From Mycobacterium sp. 852002-51163_SCH5372311 (lineage in GTDB: Bacteria; Actinomycetota; Actinomycetes; Mycobacteriales; Mycobacteriaceae): 64,000 bases of DNA. The DNA lies in NCBI RefSeq assembly GCF_001667115.1, contig NZ_LZIJ01000079.1, positions 62,001 to 126,000 of the forward strand. Direction: 5' to 3'. The notes under the pieces are model-generated. The model saw nothing but the letters and a program-made list of their open reading frames with translations, did no database searches and was not told the origin of the DNA. Positions 47,977-58,928 of this stretch are shown piece by piece; the stretch's first letter is position 1; each line of letters opens with the position of its first letter. The position numbers and the translations under genes were made by a program.

Positions 47977-49815
47977 GTGGCGTTGATGAGTTTGCATGTG
48001 AGCCTGCGGGCCAATCGCGGCGCAAGCCTGATTTCGAAGCTCGTTTTGATGGCCCTCTCCATCGTGATGGTGTGCGGTCTGACGTCGACGACGCTGGCTG
48101 CACCCGCGAGCGCGGACCGAAACCAGTGCGCGCCACCCGGGTTGGACAGCGCCACCACCTTGCCGAAGGACCTGACCGAGAATCCCGCGGTGGCACAAGA
48201 CGATCCGAACACGACACCGACGGTCGAGCCGTTGAGCTCGGTTGACATCGGCGCGCTGGGACTCGGCACGCCGGGCGTCCTCACCGTCGGCACGCTGTCA
48301 GACGCCCCGCCCAACGCCTGCATCAACCCAACCGGCCGATTCAGCGGGTTCGACAATCAGCTGTTGCGTGCCCTTGCCAAGAAGCTGAATCTGCAGGTCC
48401 GCTTCGTCGGCACGAATTTCGCAGGTCTGCTTGCCCAGGTGGCGTCGCGGCGCTTCGACGTCGGCTCGGCATCCATCAAAGCCACCGACGCGCGTCGTCG
48501 CACCGTCGCGTTCACCAACGGCTACGACTTCGGCTACTACGCGCTGGTTGTGCCGCCAGGGTCGGCGATCAAGAAGTTCAGTGACCTCGCAGAAGGGCAG
48601 CGCATCGGCGTTGTGCAGGGCACGGTCGAGGAGTCGTACGTCGTCGACACCTTGCAACTGCAACCGGTGAAATATCCCGACTTCGTCACGGTGTATGCCG
48701 CCCTCAAGTCTCGGCAGCTGGACGCTTGGGTGGCGCCGTCGTTGCAGGCACAGACCGTGATGCGGTCGGGTGATCCGGCGGTGGTCGTCGCGAACACGTT
48801 CAGCCCGGGTTCCTTCGTGGCCTACGCGGTCGCCAAAGACAACCAGCCGCTGCTCGACGCGTTGAACTCCGCGCTGGACGAGGTGATCCGGGACGGGACC
48901 TGGATGAAGCTGTACAACGAATGGGTTCCCCGGTCCCTGCCACCGGGCTGGAAGCCCGGGTCGCGGGCCGCTCCCGGCCCGATCCTGCCGGACTTCGCCG
49001 CGATCGCCGCCGGTCACCACCACAAGCCGGTCGGTCCGGCCGCGCCGAAGTCCACCCTGGCCCAGCTGCGCGACTCCTTCCTCGACTTGGACATGTACCG
49101 GCAGGCCATTCCCACGCTGTTTCGCACCGGGCTGCCCAATACGTTGATCCTGACCGTCAGTGCCAGCGTCATCGGGCTGGCGGTGGGCATGGCCCTGGCG
49201 ATCGCCGGAATCTCCCGTTCCCGCTGGCTCCGCTGGCCGGCGCGGGTGTATACCGATGTGTTCCGCGGCCTTCCCGAAGTGGTGATCATTCTGATCATCG
49301 GGCTGGGTATCGGACCGATAGTGGGCGGCCTGACCAACAACGACCCCTACCCGCTGGGCATTGCCGCGCTGGGTTTGATGGCCGCCGCCTATATCGGTGA
49401 AATTCTGCGGGCCGGGATTCAGAGCGTGGACCCCGGCCAGCTGGAGGCCTCACGCGCGCTCGGCTTCAGTTATCCGGCGGCGATGCGGCTGGTGGTGATA
49501 CCGCAGGGAGTCCGCCGGGTGCTGCCGGCACTGGTCAACCAGTTCATCGCGCTGCTGAAGGCCTCGGCGCTGGTCTACTTCCTGGGCTTGGTCGCCCAAC
49601 AGCGCGAACTGTTTCAAGTGGGCCGCGACCTGAACGCGCAGACCGGCAACCTGTCGCCGCTGGTGGCTGCCGGCGTCTTCTACCTGATGCTGACCGTTCC
49701 GCTGACACATTTGGTGAACTACATCGACGCCCGCTTGCGCCGAGGGCGGGCAGCGGTTGAGCCAGAAGAGACGCCGGACATGCTCAAGTCCACTTTCGGC
49801 CAGGAGATGACATGA
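47977..49815 (+). CDS. Amino-acid ABC transporter, substrate-binding/permease fusion (612 aa)
   Basis: Receptor and channel in one chain. A signal-like N-terminus (about 1-45, SKLVLMALSIVMVCGLTSTTL) is followed by a polar-amino-acid binding domain (about 85-325, FSGFDNQLLRALAKKLNLQV and GQRIGVVQGTVEE). The permease (about 375-600) has five hydrophobic helices and the ATPase-contact loop LEASRALGFSYPAAMRLVVI. The GTG at 47977 is used, with an ATG three codons later. The ATPase gene overlaps its stop by four bases. The insertion separates Rv0043c- and Rv0042c-like genes. Confidence 0.9.
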   Translation: MALMSLHVSLRANRGASLISKLVLMALSIVMVCGLTSTTLAAPASADRNQCAPPGLDSATTLPKDLTENPAVAQDDPNTTPTVEPLSSVDIGALGLGTPGVLTVGTLSDAPPNACINPTGRFSGFDNQLLRALAKKLNLQVRFVGTNFAGLLAQVASRRFDVGSASIKATDARRRTVAFTNGYDFGYYALVVPPGSAIKKFSDLAEGQRIGVVQGTVEESYVVDTLQLQPVKYPDFVTVYAALKSRQLDAWVAPSLQAQTVMRSGDPAVVVANTFSPGSFVAYAVAKDNQPLLDALNSALDEVIRDGTWMKLYNEWVPRSLPPGWKPGSRAAPGPILPDFAAIAAGHHHKPVGPAAPKSTLAQLRDSFLDLDMYRQAIPTLFRTGLPNTLILTVSASVIGLAVGMALAIAGISRSRWLRWPARVYTDVFRGLPEVVIILIIGLGIGPIVGGLTNNDPYPLGIAALGLMAAAYIGEILRAGIQSVDPGQLEASRALGFSYPAAMRLVVIPQGVRRVLPALVNQFIALLKASALVYFLGLVAQQRELFQVGRDLNAQTGNLSPLVAAGVFYLMLTVPLTHLVNYIDARLRRGRAAVEPEETPDMLKSTFGQEMT

Positions 49816-50561
49816 CCGAAGACCAGGTGGGCCGACAGTCAGTGTCCTTGGCAGCCAAGGATATCCACCAAACCCTGAACGGCACGGTGGTGCTGCGCGG
49901 TGTCGATGTCGAGGCTCCGGCGGGTAGCACTGTTGCCGTCGTCGGACCGTCGGGTTCAGGCAAGTCCACGCTGCTGCGCACCCTGAACCGCTTGCACGAG
50001 CCCGACAGCGGGGACATCCTGCTCGACGGCCGGTCGGTATTGCACGACGACCCCGACGAATTGCGTCAGCGTATCGGGATGGTGTTCCAGCACTTCAACC
50101 TGTTTCCGCACCGCAGCGTGCTGGACAACGTCGCACTGGCGCCGCGCAAGTTGCGCCGATTGTCCGCCGACGCCGCGCGTGAACTTGCATTGACGCAACT
50201 GGACCGCGTCGGCTTGAAACATAAGGCAGGTGCCCGTCCCGGCACGCTCTCCGGCGGACAACAACAACGGGTCGCGATCGCTCGGGCATTGGCCATGGCC
50301 CCGCAGGTGATGTTCTTCGACGAGGCCACCTCGGCGCTGGATCCCGAGCTGGTCAAGGGCATCCTGCAGCTCATCAGTGACCTGGGCGACGAGGGTATGA
50401 CGATGATCGTGGTCACCCACGAGATGGGCTTTGCCCGGTCGGCCTCAGACACGGTCGTTTTCATGGATCACGGCAAAGTGGTGGAATCCGGGCCGCCAGA
50501 GCAAATATTTGAAGCTGCGCGAACCGAGCGCTTACAGAAGTTCCTTTCCCAGGTACTTTGA
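49812..50561 (+). CDS. Amino-acid ABC transporter ATP-binding protein (249 aa)
   Basis: ABC ATPase of the polar amino-acid (GlnQ/HisP) group that drives the fusion permease upstream. Walker A GPSGSGKST is at 45-53, the Q-loop at VFQHFNLFPH, the signature LSGGQQQRVAIARAL, and Walker B VMFFDEATSALDPE. The H-loop is VTHEMGFA. It starts as ATGA overlapping the permease stop. Confidence 0.95.
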   Translation: MTEDQVGRQSVSLAAKDIHQTLNGTVVLRGVDVEAPAGSTVAVVGPSGSGKSTLLRTLNRLHEPDSGDILLDGRSVLHDDPDELRQRIGMVFQHFNLFPHRSVLDNVALAPRKLRRLSADAARELALTQLDRVGLKHKAGARPGTLSGGQQQRVAIARALAMAPQVMFFDEATSALDPELVKGILQLISDLGDEGMTMIVVTHEMGFARSASDTVVFMDHGKVVESGPPEQIFEAARTERLQKFLSQVL

Positions 50562-50625
50562 CGATCTAAGACTTCTCCGGGTAACTGCCGTCTACGTGCG
50601 GCATAGCGCGTTAGACTCCCGACTT

Positions 50626-51120
50626 ATGGCGGACAGCGAACCCACCGAGCCCGAGTTGGCGGAGCTGGCAGAAGGTTTGCACCGTGCGCTGTCCAAGCTG
50701 TTTTCGATCCTGCGCCGCGGGGATCCCAACGGGGCGGCGGCGGGGGATTTGACCCTGGCGCAGTTGTCGATCCTGGTCACGTTGCTCGATCAGGGGCCCA
50801 TCCGGATGACGGACCTGGCCGCGCACGAACGGGTGCGGACCCCCACCACCACCGTGGCGATCCGTCGGCTGGAGAAGATCGGGCTGGTAAAGCGCTCGCG
50901 CGATCCGTCTGATCTGCGCGCCGTGCTGGTCGATATCACGCCGCGAGGGCGAGCGGTTCACGGCGAGTCGCTGGCCAACCGGCGCGCCGCCCTGGCCGCG
51001 ATGCTCGGTCAGCTCCCCGCCTCCGACCTGAATACGCTGATGAAGGCACTCAAGCCGCTGGAGCGCCTGGCCTCCGGTGAACCAGCGGCAGGTGACCCGC
51101 CCGCACGCAAGCAGGCTTGA
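50626..51120 (+). CDS. MarR family transcriptional regulator, Rv0042c-like (164 aa)
   Basis: Winged-helix regulator: LTLAQLSILVTLLDQGPIRM, then TDLAAHERVRTPTTTVAIRRL as recognition helix and the wing RSRDPSDLRAVLVDIT. The ATG at 50626 is preferred; in-frame GTG codons upstream cannot be excluded and would match the longer annotation in M. tuberculosis. It is followed by an SDR gene. Confidence 0.88.
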   Translation: MADSEPTEPELAELAEGLHRALSKLFSILRRGDPNGAAAGDLTLAQLSILVTLLDQGPIRMTDLAAHERVRTPTTTVAIRRLEKIGLVKRSRDPSDLRAVLVDITPRGRAVHGESLANRRAALAAMLGQLPASDLNTLMKALKPLERLASGEPAAGDPPARKQA

Positions 51121-51190
51121 AAGTATATGAATATCAACTGCATTGGATGCATTGGATAGTAGCCCCGGTGGCCGCCCCTAAGCTGGAACG

Positions 51191-51862
51191 ATGCCCACTG
51201 CACTCATCACGGGCGCCGGTGGCGGGATAGGCTCCGCCATCGCCGACGCGCTGGCGCCGACGCACACCCTGCTGTTGGCCGGTCGACCCTCCGACCGCCT
51301 TGACGCGGTCGCGACGCGCCTCGACGCCGCCACATTCCCGCTGGACCTGACCGACACCGACGAGATCGCTGCCAGCTGCGAAATCATCGACGCACTCGAC
51401 GTGCTGGTACACAACGCCGCGGTGTCCATCCCCGCCCGGTTCGCCGACTCGACCGTCGATGAATGGCGGACCGTCTTCGACGTCAATCTTATTGGCCCAG
51501 TTGCTCTTACGCTGGCGCTGTTACCGGCACTGCGGCAGGCTCGCGGTCAGGTGGTGCTGATCAATTCCGGCGCGGGGCTGCGGGTTTCGCCGGGTCTGGC
51601 GGCATATTCGGCGAGCAAGTTCGCGCTGCGCGCGTTCGCCGACTCGCTGCGCCAGGACGAACCGGACCTACGCGTGACCACCGTTTACCCGGGCCGCACC
51701 GACACCGAGATGCAGCGGGAAATCAGAAAGTTTTCCGGCGGCGAGTACGACCCTTCGAAGTTCATGCGGCCCGAAACCGTGGCGGCGGCCGTCGCCGCCG
51801 CGGTCAATACCCCACGCGATGGCCAACTGGACGAGGTGGTGATCCGTCCGGGCCGCGCCTAA
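51191..51862 (+). CDS. SDR family oxidoreductase (223 aa)
   Basis: Short-chain dehydrogenase of compact size. Cofactor motif TGAGGGIG is at 7-14, NAA at 75-77, Ser126 in LINSGAG, and Tyr139/Lys143 in AAYSASKFAL. The C-terminal end (FMRPETVAAAVAAAVNTP) is the type found in small NADPH-dependent SDRs. It is convergent with leuS, 15 bases apart. Substrate unknown. Confidence 0.9.
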   Translation: MPTALITGAGGGIGSAIADALAPTHTLLLAGRPSDRLDAVATRLDAATFPLDLTDTDEIAASCEIIDALDVLVHNAAVSIPARFADSTVDEWRTVFDVNLIGPVALTLALLPALRQARGQVVLINSGAGLRVSPGLAAYSASKFALRAFADSLRQDEPDLRVTTVYPGRTDTEMQREIRKFSGGEYDPSKFMRPETVAAAVAAAVNTPRDGQLDEVVIRPGRA

Positions 51863-51877
51863 GTCGTGTTAGCCGCT

Positions 51878-54778
51878 TTACACGACCAGGTTGACCAGCC
51901 GGCCGGGGACGACGATCACCTTGCGCGGTGTGGCACCGGCCAAGAACGCCTGCACCTTGTCGTCGGACAGCGCTGCAGCCGTTAGGGTTTCCTCGTCGGC
52001 GCTGGCCGCCACCATCACCCGGCCACGCACCTTGCCGTTCACCTGCACCGGATATTCGACTGTGTCGTCGACCAGGTAGGCCGGATCGAACTGCGGGAAC
52101 GGGCCGTGCGCCAACGACGTGGTGTGCCCCAACCGCAGCCACAGCTCCTCGGCCAGGTGCGGCGCCAGCGGCGCCAGCATCAGCACGAGGGGCTCGACCG
52201 CCGTGCGGGGCACGGAGTCACGGTGCTCCTTGGTGAGGTGGTTGGTGTACTCGATCAGTTTGGCGGCGGCAGTGTTATTACGCAGTGCCGCATAGTCTTC
52301 CGAGATTCCGGCGATAGTGCGGTGCAACGCTCGCAGGGTGTCCGTGGCCAACTCGCCATCGACCACCCTGATGCCTCCGGTGTTCTCGTCGACCACCAAC
52401 CGCCACACCCGCTGCAGAAAGCGATGTGCGCCGACGACATCCTTTGTGGCCCACGGCCGTGAGGCCTCCAGTGGTCCCATCGACATCTCGTAGACGCGCA
52501 GCGTGTCTGCGCCGTATTCGTCGCAGATCTCGTCGGGCGATATCGAATTCTTCAGGCTCTTACCGATTTTCCCGAATTCCTGGAATACTTCGATCTCACC
52601 GGCGGGCCCAGGGTAGTAGAACTTGCCGTCGCGCTCGATCACGCGCTCTGCGGGCACATACGAGCCGCGCGCGTCGGTGTAGGCGAACGCCTGGATGTAG
52701 CCCTGGTTGACCAGCCTCCGGTAAGGCTCCCGGGACGTGACCTGCCCAAGGTCGAAGAGGACCTTGTGCCAGAACCGGCAATACAGCAGGTGCAGCACCG
52801 CGTGCTCGGCGCCGCCGACGTACAAGTCGACGCCGCCGGGGTCGTCGGGGCCGTGCTCAGCTGGCCGCGGACCCATCCAGTAGGCCTCGTTTTCCTTGGC
52901 GCAGAAGCGATCTGAGTTGTGCGGGTCGGTATAGCGCAGTTCATACCACGAGCTGGCCGCCCACTGCGGCATCACGTTGGTGTCGCGGGTGTAAGGCTTC
53001 AGGCCATCGCCCAAGTCCAGCTCTACGTGCACCCATTCGCTGGCCTTGGCCAGCGGCGGCGAAGGCTCGCTGTCGGCGTCGTCCGGATCGAAAAGCACTG
53101 GCGAATAGTCCGGTACATCGGGCAGCTCGACCGGCAGCGCGGCCTCGTCGAGGGCATGGGGGCGTCCGTCGCTGTCATAGACAATGGGAAACGGCTCGCC
53201 CCAATATCGTTGCCTGGCGAACAGCCAGTCGCGCAGCCTGTATTCGATGCGGGGCCGCCCGCGCCCTTCGGCTTCCAGGCGCGCCGTGATGGCCTCCTTG
53301 GCTGTCGCCACGTCCATGCCGTCGAGATAACCGGAGTTGACCAGGGTGCCGTCGCCCGGGTATGCGGCCTCCGAAATATCGCCGCCGGCAATGACTTCGA
53401 GGATCGGCAGACCGAATTCACGCGCGAAATCCCAGTCGCGCTGGTCGTGGCCGGGGACTGCCATGATGGCGCCGGTGCCGTAGCCGAGCAGCACGTAGTC
53501 AGCGATGAAGATCGGGACGGGTTTGTCGTTGGCCGGGTTGATCGCGTGACTGCCCAGAAAGACGCCGGTCTTCTCCCTGCTCTCCTGGCGCTCCAAGTCC
53601 GACTTCGCCGCGATTGCTCGGCGGTACGCGGCCACCGCCTCAGCCGGTGTGGCGGCACCGTACGTCCAGCGTGGGTTCGTCCCGTCCGGCCAGGCGGCGG
53701 CCACCAGATCGTCGACCAGTTCGTGTTCGGGCGCCAAGACCAGGTACGTGGCGCCGAACAGGGTGTCGGGCCGGGTCGTGAACACCTCGATGTCGAGCGG
53801 TTGGCCGTGGCTGCTGCTTGCGGAGAACAGTGCCTGCGCGCCGGTGGAACGGCCGATCCAGTTGCGCTGCATCGTTTTTATCTGCTCCGGCCAGTCCAGC
53901 AAATCCAGATCGTCGAGCAGCCGGTCGGCATACGCGGTAATGCGCATCATCCACTGCCGCAACCGTTTCCGGAATACCGGGAAGTTGCCGCGGTCGCTGC
54001 GGCCATCCGCCGTGACCTCTTCGTTGGCCAGCACGGTGCCCAGTCCAGGGCACCAGTTCACCATCGAGTCCGCCCGGTAGACCAGTCGCCAGCTGTCGAC
54101 GACATCGGCCCGCTCCCCCGCCGACAGCTGAGCCCAGTCCCTGCCGTCGGCGAGACTGCGTGCGCCGGAATTGAATTCGGCGATCAGCTCCGATATCGGC
54201 CGAGCCTTGTTGGCCGCTACGTCGAACCACGCGTTATAGATCTGCAGGAAGATCCACTGGGTCCACTTGTAGAACTCGACGTCGGTGGTTGAAAAACTGC
54301 GCCGGCTGTCGTGAGCGAGACCCAGCCGGCCCAGCTGGCGCCGAAAGTTGACGACGTTGGCCTCGGTTCTGGTGCGCGGGTGGGTGCCGGTTTGCACCGC
54401 GTATTGCTCTGCGGGCAGGCCGAACGAATCGAACCCCAAGGCGTGCAGCACGTTACGGCCAAGCATCCGGAAGTAGCGCGCGTAGACATCGGTGGCGATG
54501 TATCCCAGGGGGTGTCCGACGTGCAATCCGTCGCCCGACGGGTAGGGGAACATGTCCTGGACGAACAGCTTGTCCGCCGGTACGGCGCCACCGTCCGTCG
54601 GGGCCAGCGAACCCACCGGGTTGGGCACGTTGAATGTCTCGAGGTCAGCCCACTTCTGCTGCCAGTCGCTTTCGATCCGGCCGGCCAGTTCCGCGGTGTA
54701 GCGGTATCGCGGCGCATCGGCGTCCGGGGCAACAGCACCTGCTTTGCCGTCGGACGCAGCGGTCGGGGATTCGCTCAC
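51878..54778 (-). CDS. leuS: Leucyl-tRNA synthetase (966 aa)
   Basis: Class I synthetase charging tRNA-Leu. The HIGH-like motif is [20 protein letters not shown] near residue 90. A large CP1 editing domain follows ([34 protein letters not shown]). The KMSKS equivalent is [14 protein letters not shown]. The anticodon-binding and C-terminal domains end in [14 protein letters not shown]. The GTG at 54778 gives a length close to M. tuberculosis LeuS. Divergent from mtc28. Confidence 0.97.
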   Translation of the reverse strand: MSESPTAASDGKAGAVAPDADAPRYRYTAELAGRIESDWQQKWADLETFNVPNPVGSLAPTDGGAVPADKLFVQDMFPYPSGDGLHVGHPLGYIATDVYARYFRMLGRNVLHALGFDSFGLPAEQYAVQTGTHPRTRTEANVVNFRRQLGRLGLAHDSRRSFSTTDVEFYKWTQWIFLQIYNAWFDVAANKARPISELIAEFNSGARSLADGRDWAQLSAGERADVVDSWRLVYRADSMVNWCPGLGTVLANEEVTADGRSDRGNFPVFRKRLRQWMMRITAYADRLLDDLDLLDWPEQIKTMQRNWIGRSTGAQALFSASSSHGQPLDIEVFTTRPDTLFGATYLVLAPEHELVDDLVAAAWPDGTNPRWTYGAATPAEAVAAYRRAIAAKSDLERQESREKTGVFLGSHAINPANDKPVPIFIADYVLLGYGTGAIMAVPGHDQRDWDFAREFGLPILEVIAGGDISEAAYPGDGTLVNSGYLDGMDVATAKEAITARLEAEGRGRPRIEYRLRDWLFARQRYWGEPFPIVYDSDGRPHALDEAALPVELPDVPDYSPVLFDPDDADSEPSPPLAKASEWVHVELDLGDGLKPYTRDTNVMPQWAASSWYELRYTDPHNSDRFCAKENEAYWMGPRPAEHGPDDPGGVDLYVGGAEHAVLHLLYCRFWHKVLFDLGQVTSREPYRRLVNQGYIQAFAYTDARGSYVPAERVIERDGKFYYPGPAGEIEVFQEFGKIGKSLKNSISPDEICDEYGADTLRVYEMSMGPLEASRPWATKDVVGAHRFLQRVWRLVVDENTGGIRVVDGELATDTLRALHRTIAGISEDYAALRNNTAAAKLIEYTNHLTKEHRDSVPRTAVEPLVLMLAPLAPHLAEELWLRLGHTTSLAHGPFPQFDPAYLVDDTVEYPVQVNGKVRGRVMVAASADEETLTAAALSDDKVQAFLAGATPRKVIVVPGRLVNLVV

Positions 54779-54959
54779 GTGAACAGGGTAGAGGGCGGTG
54801 CCGGTGGACCCGCCGGCCACAGGTTGGTATCGGTTGCGTAGCGCACCGATCAGAGGTTCATCCCAGCTCGATTTCAGGCCTGTTCACCCCGTTTGACCTC
54901 TGGTTACAGTCGGCCTCAAGGACGGGCCCGTGCCCCGGGCTCAGGAGGGATCGACGCAA

Positions 54960-56186
54960 ATGTTTCAGGTCGCACGGACGTGGCTGGCCGTCACTGGAGG
55001 TCTGGCCGCCGGCGCGATCGGTGTCACCGCCTTCGCCGGTGCCACCGCATCCGCGGCGCCTTTGCAGCCACTCCCCCCACCCACCCCAGGTGTCACAGCG
55101 CCGGCACCGGCCCCGCAGAACGTCACCGGCCTGCCTGGCACCACCAACAGGTTCGCGCCGAGCATCCCGGGGGCCAACCCAGCCACGCCACCCGTTCCTT
55201 CGGCGGCCACGGCGCCCACCGCGGGGACCCCGCTGCCGGCCACCGCGATCGCACCGGTTGCCGGAACGATCCGCGACTACCTGCAGTCGAAGGGCGTCAA
55301 GCTTGAAGCGCAGAAACCTCAGGGGTTCAATGCACTCGATATCACCCTGCCGGTGCCCACCCGCTGGACTCAGGTACCCGACCCCAATGTGCCCGACGCG
55401 TTCGCGGTGATCGCCGACCGGACCGGCAGTAGCCTGTACACCTCGAACGCGCAGGTCGTGGTCTACAAGCTGATCGGTGACTTTGATGCCAGGGAGGCCA
55501 TCGCGCACGGCTTCGTCGACAGCCAGCAATTGCCCGCGTGGCAGACCACGAACGCCTCGCAGGCAGACTTCATGGGTTTCCCGTCGTCAATCATCGAGGG
55601 CACCTACCGCCAGAACGAGATGGTGCTCAACACCTCGCGTCGGAACGTCATCGCGACGTCCGGAAAGGACAAGTACCTGGTGTCGCTGGCAGTGACCACC
55701 GCCCAGTCGCAGGCGGTTGCCGACGGACCCGCGACCGACGCCATCATCAACGGGTTTCGCGTGACGGCTCCGGCCGCTCCAGCGGCTCCGGCGGCACCCG
55801 CCGTTCCGGCGGCTCCGGCCCCGGTGGCTCCCGCTCCGGTGGCACCAGCGGCTCCTGGCCAAGCGCCTGCTCAACTGCCGGCCGCCGCTCCTCCGCAGGC
55901 ATCCGTAGCCGCTCCCCCGCGAGCGCCCGTCACGGCTCCCACACAGGCACCCGTCCCGGCTCCCACACAGGTGTCGGCTGCGGCGCCGATCGCCGTGCCT
56001 ATCCAGGCGCCCGCGGTGGCGCCAGGTACGACGACACTTCCGGCGCCGGCAGGACTTCCGGCCGCGGCGCCGGCACCCGGCCAGTCACTCACCCCGCAAC
56101 CAACACCTAATCTGCTGGCCCTGCTTCCGGGGCTGCCGCCACTACCCAACCTGCACCTGAACCTGCTGGGAACCCAACCGCGTTAG
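54960..56186 (+). CDS. mtc28: Mtc28-like proline-rich antigen with LpqN-type domain and extended Pro/Ala tail (408 aa)
   Basis: Secreted proline-rich antigen (Rv0040c). The signal peptide (1-32) ends ATASAAP. A Pro/Ala linker follows, then the LpqN-type globular domain (about 105-270; [20 protein letters not shown] and STPRRNVI-like [20 protein letters not shown]). Residues 275-390 are about 115 residues of low-complexity Pro/Ala/Val repeats ([20 protein letters not shown] and similar), which makes the protein about 100 residues longer than I recall for M. tuberculosis. No lipobox Cys is seen, so it is probably released. The ATG at 54960 follows a CAGGAGG ribosome site. Confidence 0.9.
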   Translation: MFQVARTWLAVTGGLAAGAIGVTAFAGATASAAPLQPLPPPTPGVTAPAPAPQNVTGLPGTTNRFAPSIPGANPATPPVPSAATAPTAGTPLPATAIAPVAGTIRDYLQSKGVKLEAQKPQGFNALDITLPVPTRWTQVPDPNVPDAFAVIADRTGSSLYTSNAQVVVYKLIGDFDAREAIAHGFVDSQQLPAWQTTNASQADFMGFPSSIIEGTYRQNEMVLNTSRRNVIATSGKDKYLVSLAVTTAQSQAVADGPATDAIINGFRVTAPAAPAAPAAPAVPAAPAPVAPAPVAPAAPGQAPAQLPAAAPPQASVAAPPRAPVTAPTQAPVPAPTQVSAAAPIAVPIQAPAVAPGTTTLPAPAGLPAAAPAPGQSLTPQPTPNLLALLPGLPPLPNLHLNLLGTQPR

Positions 56187-56221
56187 TGGTGATCGCGAGC
56201 GCGGCGGAGCCGTGCGAAGCG

Positions 56222-56261
56222 GGTCGCCACCATCGGGAAAAGCCGGTCGCCACCATCGGGA
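56222..56261. repeat. Two 17-bp direct repeats after mtc28
   Basis: GGTCGCCACCATCGGGA occurs at 56222-56238 and 56245-56261. This short GC-rich element lies between mtc28 and the Rv0039c-like gene. Similar intergenic elements are common in mycobacteria. Confidence 0.6.
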
Positions 56262-56318
56262 CTAGGCGCGCCGGGAACCCGACGAGCGGATCGTCGGCCG
56301 CCCTCGTATTGTGAGCCC

Positions 56319-56666
56319 ATGTTGATCGCGGGCGTGCTATGCGTGTGTGCGGCGGTGGTCTCCGCCGGCTTTGGAACCTGGTCGCTTTCCCACGCCCCCA
56401 CCGCCGACGCCACCCACACGGCTCTGCGTGCCATGGCGCCGACCCAGTTGGCGGTCGCGGTGATGCTGACGGCCGGCGGCGTAGTGGCTTTGGTAGCGTC
56501 GCCCCCCACCGCTTTGGTGCTGGTGATCGTCTGTGTCGCAGGCGCTTTCGGCACGCTGACCGCCGGATCCTGGCAGAGTGCACGCTTCGTGCTGCGCCGC
56601 GAGGCATCCGTTGAGCCAGCCGCGTGCGCAGGCGATTGCGCGGTCTGCACCCTGTCCTGCCACTGA
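56319..56666 (+). CDS. Small membrane protein, Rv0039c-like (115 aa)
   Basis: Three hydrophobic stretches (about 2-22, 44-60 and 65-85) make it an integral membrane protein. The C-terminal tail has a Cys-rich end (PAACAGDCAVCTLSCH) with four cysteines, perhaps a metal or redox site. Length equals that of Rv0039c as I recall it. Function unknown. Confidence 0.82.
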   Translation: MLIAGVLCVCAAVVSAGFGTWSLSHAPTADATHTALRAMAPTQLAVAVMLTAGGVVALVASPPTALVLVIVCVAGAFGTLTAGSWQSARFVLRREASVEPAACAGDCAVCTLSCH

Positions 56667-56871
56667 ATATGTGCGGATGACGGTCGAAGGAAGCGCCCGG
56701 CCGGGAAACGAACTTAGCGATCCTTATTCATCAGTTGACATCGTGTTCGAGGCACGGTAACGCGTCGAACGTGGGGGATATGCACGCAGTCCGACCGCTT
56801 TTCGTCCAAGTCACCCACGTTCGGCGAGTGAGGCATGCAGTGCACGAGACGTGAAGACCACGCCATCGCCA

Positions 56872-57480
56872 TCAGTTTCGGCTGACGTCGATGGGATGAG
56901 TTGCCAGCAGCGAAAGCGGCAACGGCTGACGGCGCAGCACCTGGCCCCACAGATCAGATCGCGGCCCGACCAGAACGTCAGAGGGCAACGCAGACAACAC
57001 GATCCAGTCGTCGCGCTCGATTTCCCCTTCGAGCTGACCGATGGTCCAGCCGGAGTACCCCGCGTAGATTCGCACCCCCTCCACCAGCGGTGCGATCTGA
57101 TCGGGGTCGGCATCCAGATCGACCATCACCATCCGGCCGGCCACATGCCGTAGGCCCGGCACATTTTGCGGATCGGCGCCGATGCGCAGCACCGCCAGAC
57201 ACAGCGCCGCGTCCCGCTTCACCGGCCCACCGATGAACATCGTCTTTGGCTTGGCCGCAAGCTTCGCCCACTGCGGCAGCACGTTGTACACCGCCGTCTC
57301 GCTGGAGCGGTTCAGCACCACGCCCAATGTGCCGCCGTCATTGTGCTCGACGATGTAGATCACGCTGCGGCGAAACGTCGGTTCCAGCAGATCTGTGTTG
57401 GCCAGCAGCAACGTACCTGCACGTACCCGTTGCGCGGCAGGTGCGACATAGTCCTCGGGGTCCTCGGGCTGCGGCACCAT
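56872..57480 (-). CDS. YqgE/AlgH family protein, Rv0038-like (202 aa)
   Basis: UPF0301 family. Conserved blocks are [49 protein letters not shown] and [20 protein letters not shown]. Proteins of this family are small cytoplasmic factors, in Pseudomonas linked to alginate control, with no enzymatic role proven. The ATG at 57480 gives [14 protein letters not shown], as in M. tuberculosis; a start 17 codons upstream is less likely. Confidence 0.92.
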   Translation of the reverse strand: MVPQPEDPEDYVAPAAQRVRAGTLLLANTDLLEPTFRRSVIYIVEHNDGGTLGVVLNRSSETAVYNVLPQWAKLAAKPKTMFIGGPVKRDAALCLAVLRIGADPQNVPGLRHVAGRMVMVDLDADPDQIAPLVEGVRIYAGYSGWTIGQLEGEIERDDWIVLSALPSDVLVGPRSDLWGQVLRRQPLPLSLLATHPIDVSRN

Positions 57481-57596
57481 TCCATCATCGCACTCCGGAC
57501 GGCATCGCCGGGCCAAACGTGGACGGCTCACGGATATTTGTACTGTTGTTGGATCGGCCTCGAGCGAAGGTGAACTTGCTGCCCCGATCGTTGGAA

Positions 57597-58928
57597 ATGG
57601 GTTCTGTGGATCAACCCCGGATGCACGGGAGCGCGCCCGTCGCCCTTTGGCGGTCGGTGCGCGATTTGCCCGACTTCTGGCGACTGCTGCAGGTGCGCAT
57701 GGTAAGTCAGTTCGGCGATGGCCTTTTTCAGGCGGGAATGGCCGTCGCGCTGCTATTCAACCCGGACCGCGCCGCCGACCCGATGGCGATCGCGCGCGCC
57801 TTCATCGTCCTGTTTCTGCCTTACTCACTGCTAGGACCATTTGCCGGCGCGCTGGTGGACCGGTGGGATCGACGGCTGGTGCTTGTGGGCGCCAACCTGG
57901 GCCGGCTGGTGCTGGTCGCGGCCATCGGCATCATCCTGGCCACGCGGGCGGGGGAGTGGCCGTTGCTGTGTTTGGCGCTGGTCGCCAACGGCTTTACCCG
58001 GTTCGTCCTGTCCGGCCTGTCGGCGTCGTTGCCTCACGTCGTGCCGCGCGAACAGGTCGTCACGATGAACTCGGTGGCCACCGCGTCGGGCGCGGTTGCA
58101 GCTTTTCTTGGCTTCAACTTCATGCAGCTGCCCCGCTGGTTGGCAGGCGGCGGGGATAAGGGCTCCGCGGCCGTCGTCTTCATCGTCACGATCCCACTGG
58201 CGATTGCGTTGCTGTTGTCGTGGCGATTCGCGCCTGGCGTGCTCGGCCCGGACGACACCCGGCGCGCCATTCACGGATCAGCCTTCTACGCGGTGATCAC
58301 CGGGTGGGTACACGGCGCACGAACCGTGGTGCAGATCCCGACGGTCGCTGCCACCCTGTCCGGCTTGGCCGTACACCGAATGGTGGTCGGAATCAACTCG
58401 CTGCTGCTGTTATTGCTCGTCCACCACCCGAAATCTCCGGCGGAGGGTGGGTTGCAAATAGCGCTGATCTTCCTTGCAGCGTCGGGGCTTGGCGCCTTTC
58501 TCGCCACCGCACTCACCCCGCCCATGATCCGTCGCTGGGGGCGCTACGCCACCGCCAACGGGGCGCTGGTCGCGGCCATGATCGTCCAGCTCGCCGGCGC
58601 CGGGCTGGTGATACCGATCATGGTGGCGTGCGGCTTCCTGCTCGGGGTGGCCGGTCAGACGATCAAGCTCTGCGCCGACTCCGCAATGCAGATCGATGTC
58701 GACGACGCGCTTCGCGGACACGTGTTCGCTGTGCAAGACGCGCTGTTCTGGGTCGCTTTCCTCGTCTCGATAACCATTGCTGCGACGATGGTTCCCGACG
58801 ACGGTCGCGCGCCGGGTTTTGCGCTGTTTGCGGCGGGGCTCTATCTCGTCGGGCTGGCCGCTCACGGCATCATCGGACGCCGTCGGCAGCCGGCGCCGGT
58901 AACAGACAACTCGTTCAGGAGGCGCTAA
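57597..58928 (+). CDS. MFS transporter, Rv0037c-like (443 aa)
   Basis: Major facilitator with about twelve hydrophobic helices. It opens [20 protein letters not shown] and has the motif-A-type [20 protein letters not shown] loop between helices 2 and 3. Substrate unknown, probably a proton-driven exporter. The ATG at 57597 is used; an in-frame GTG at 57570 is an alternative. Its stop overlaps the next start (TAATG). Confidence 0.9.
   Translation: MGSVDQPRMHGSAPVALWRSVRDLPDFWRLLQVRMVSQFGDGLFQAGMAVALLFNPDRAADPMAIARAFIVLFLPYSLLGPFAGALVDRWDRRLVLVGANLGRLVLVAAIGIILATRAGEWPLLCLALVANGFTRFVLSGLSASLPHVVPREQVVTMNSVATASGAVAAFLGFNFMQLPRWLAGGGDKGSAAVVFIVTIPLAIALLLSWRFAPGVLGPDDTRRAIHGSAFYAVITGWVHGARTVVQIPTVAATLSGLAVHRMVVGINSLLLLLLVHHPKSPAEGGLQIALIFLAASGLGAFLATALTPPMIRRWGRYATANGALVAAMIVQLAGAGLVIPIMVACGFLLGVAGQTIKLCADSAMQIDVDDALRGHVFAVQDALFWVAFLVSITIAATMVPDDGRAPGFALFAAGLYLVGLAAHGIIGRRRQPAPVTDNSFRRR

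Noticed and set aside
46714-48198. Minus-strand open frame of about 490 codons
   Set aside because: It crosses three good plus-strand genes (LLM oxidoreductase, GntR and transporter starts) and has shadow composition.
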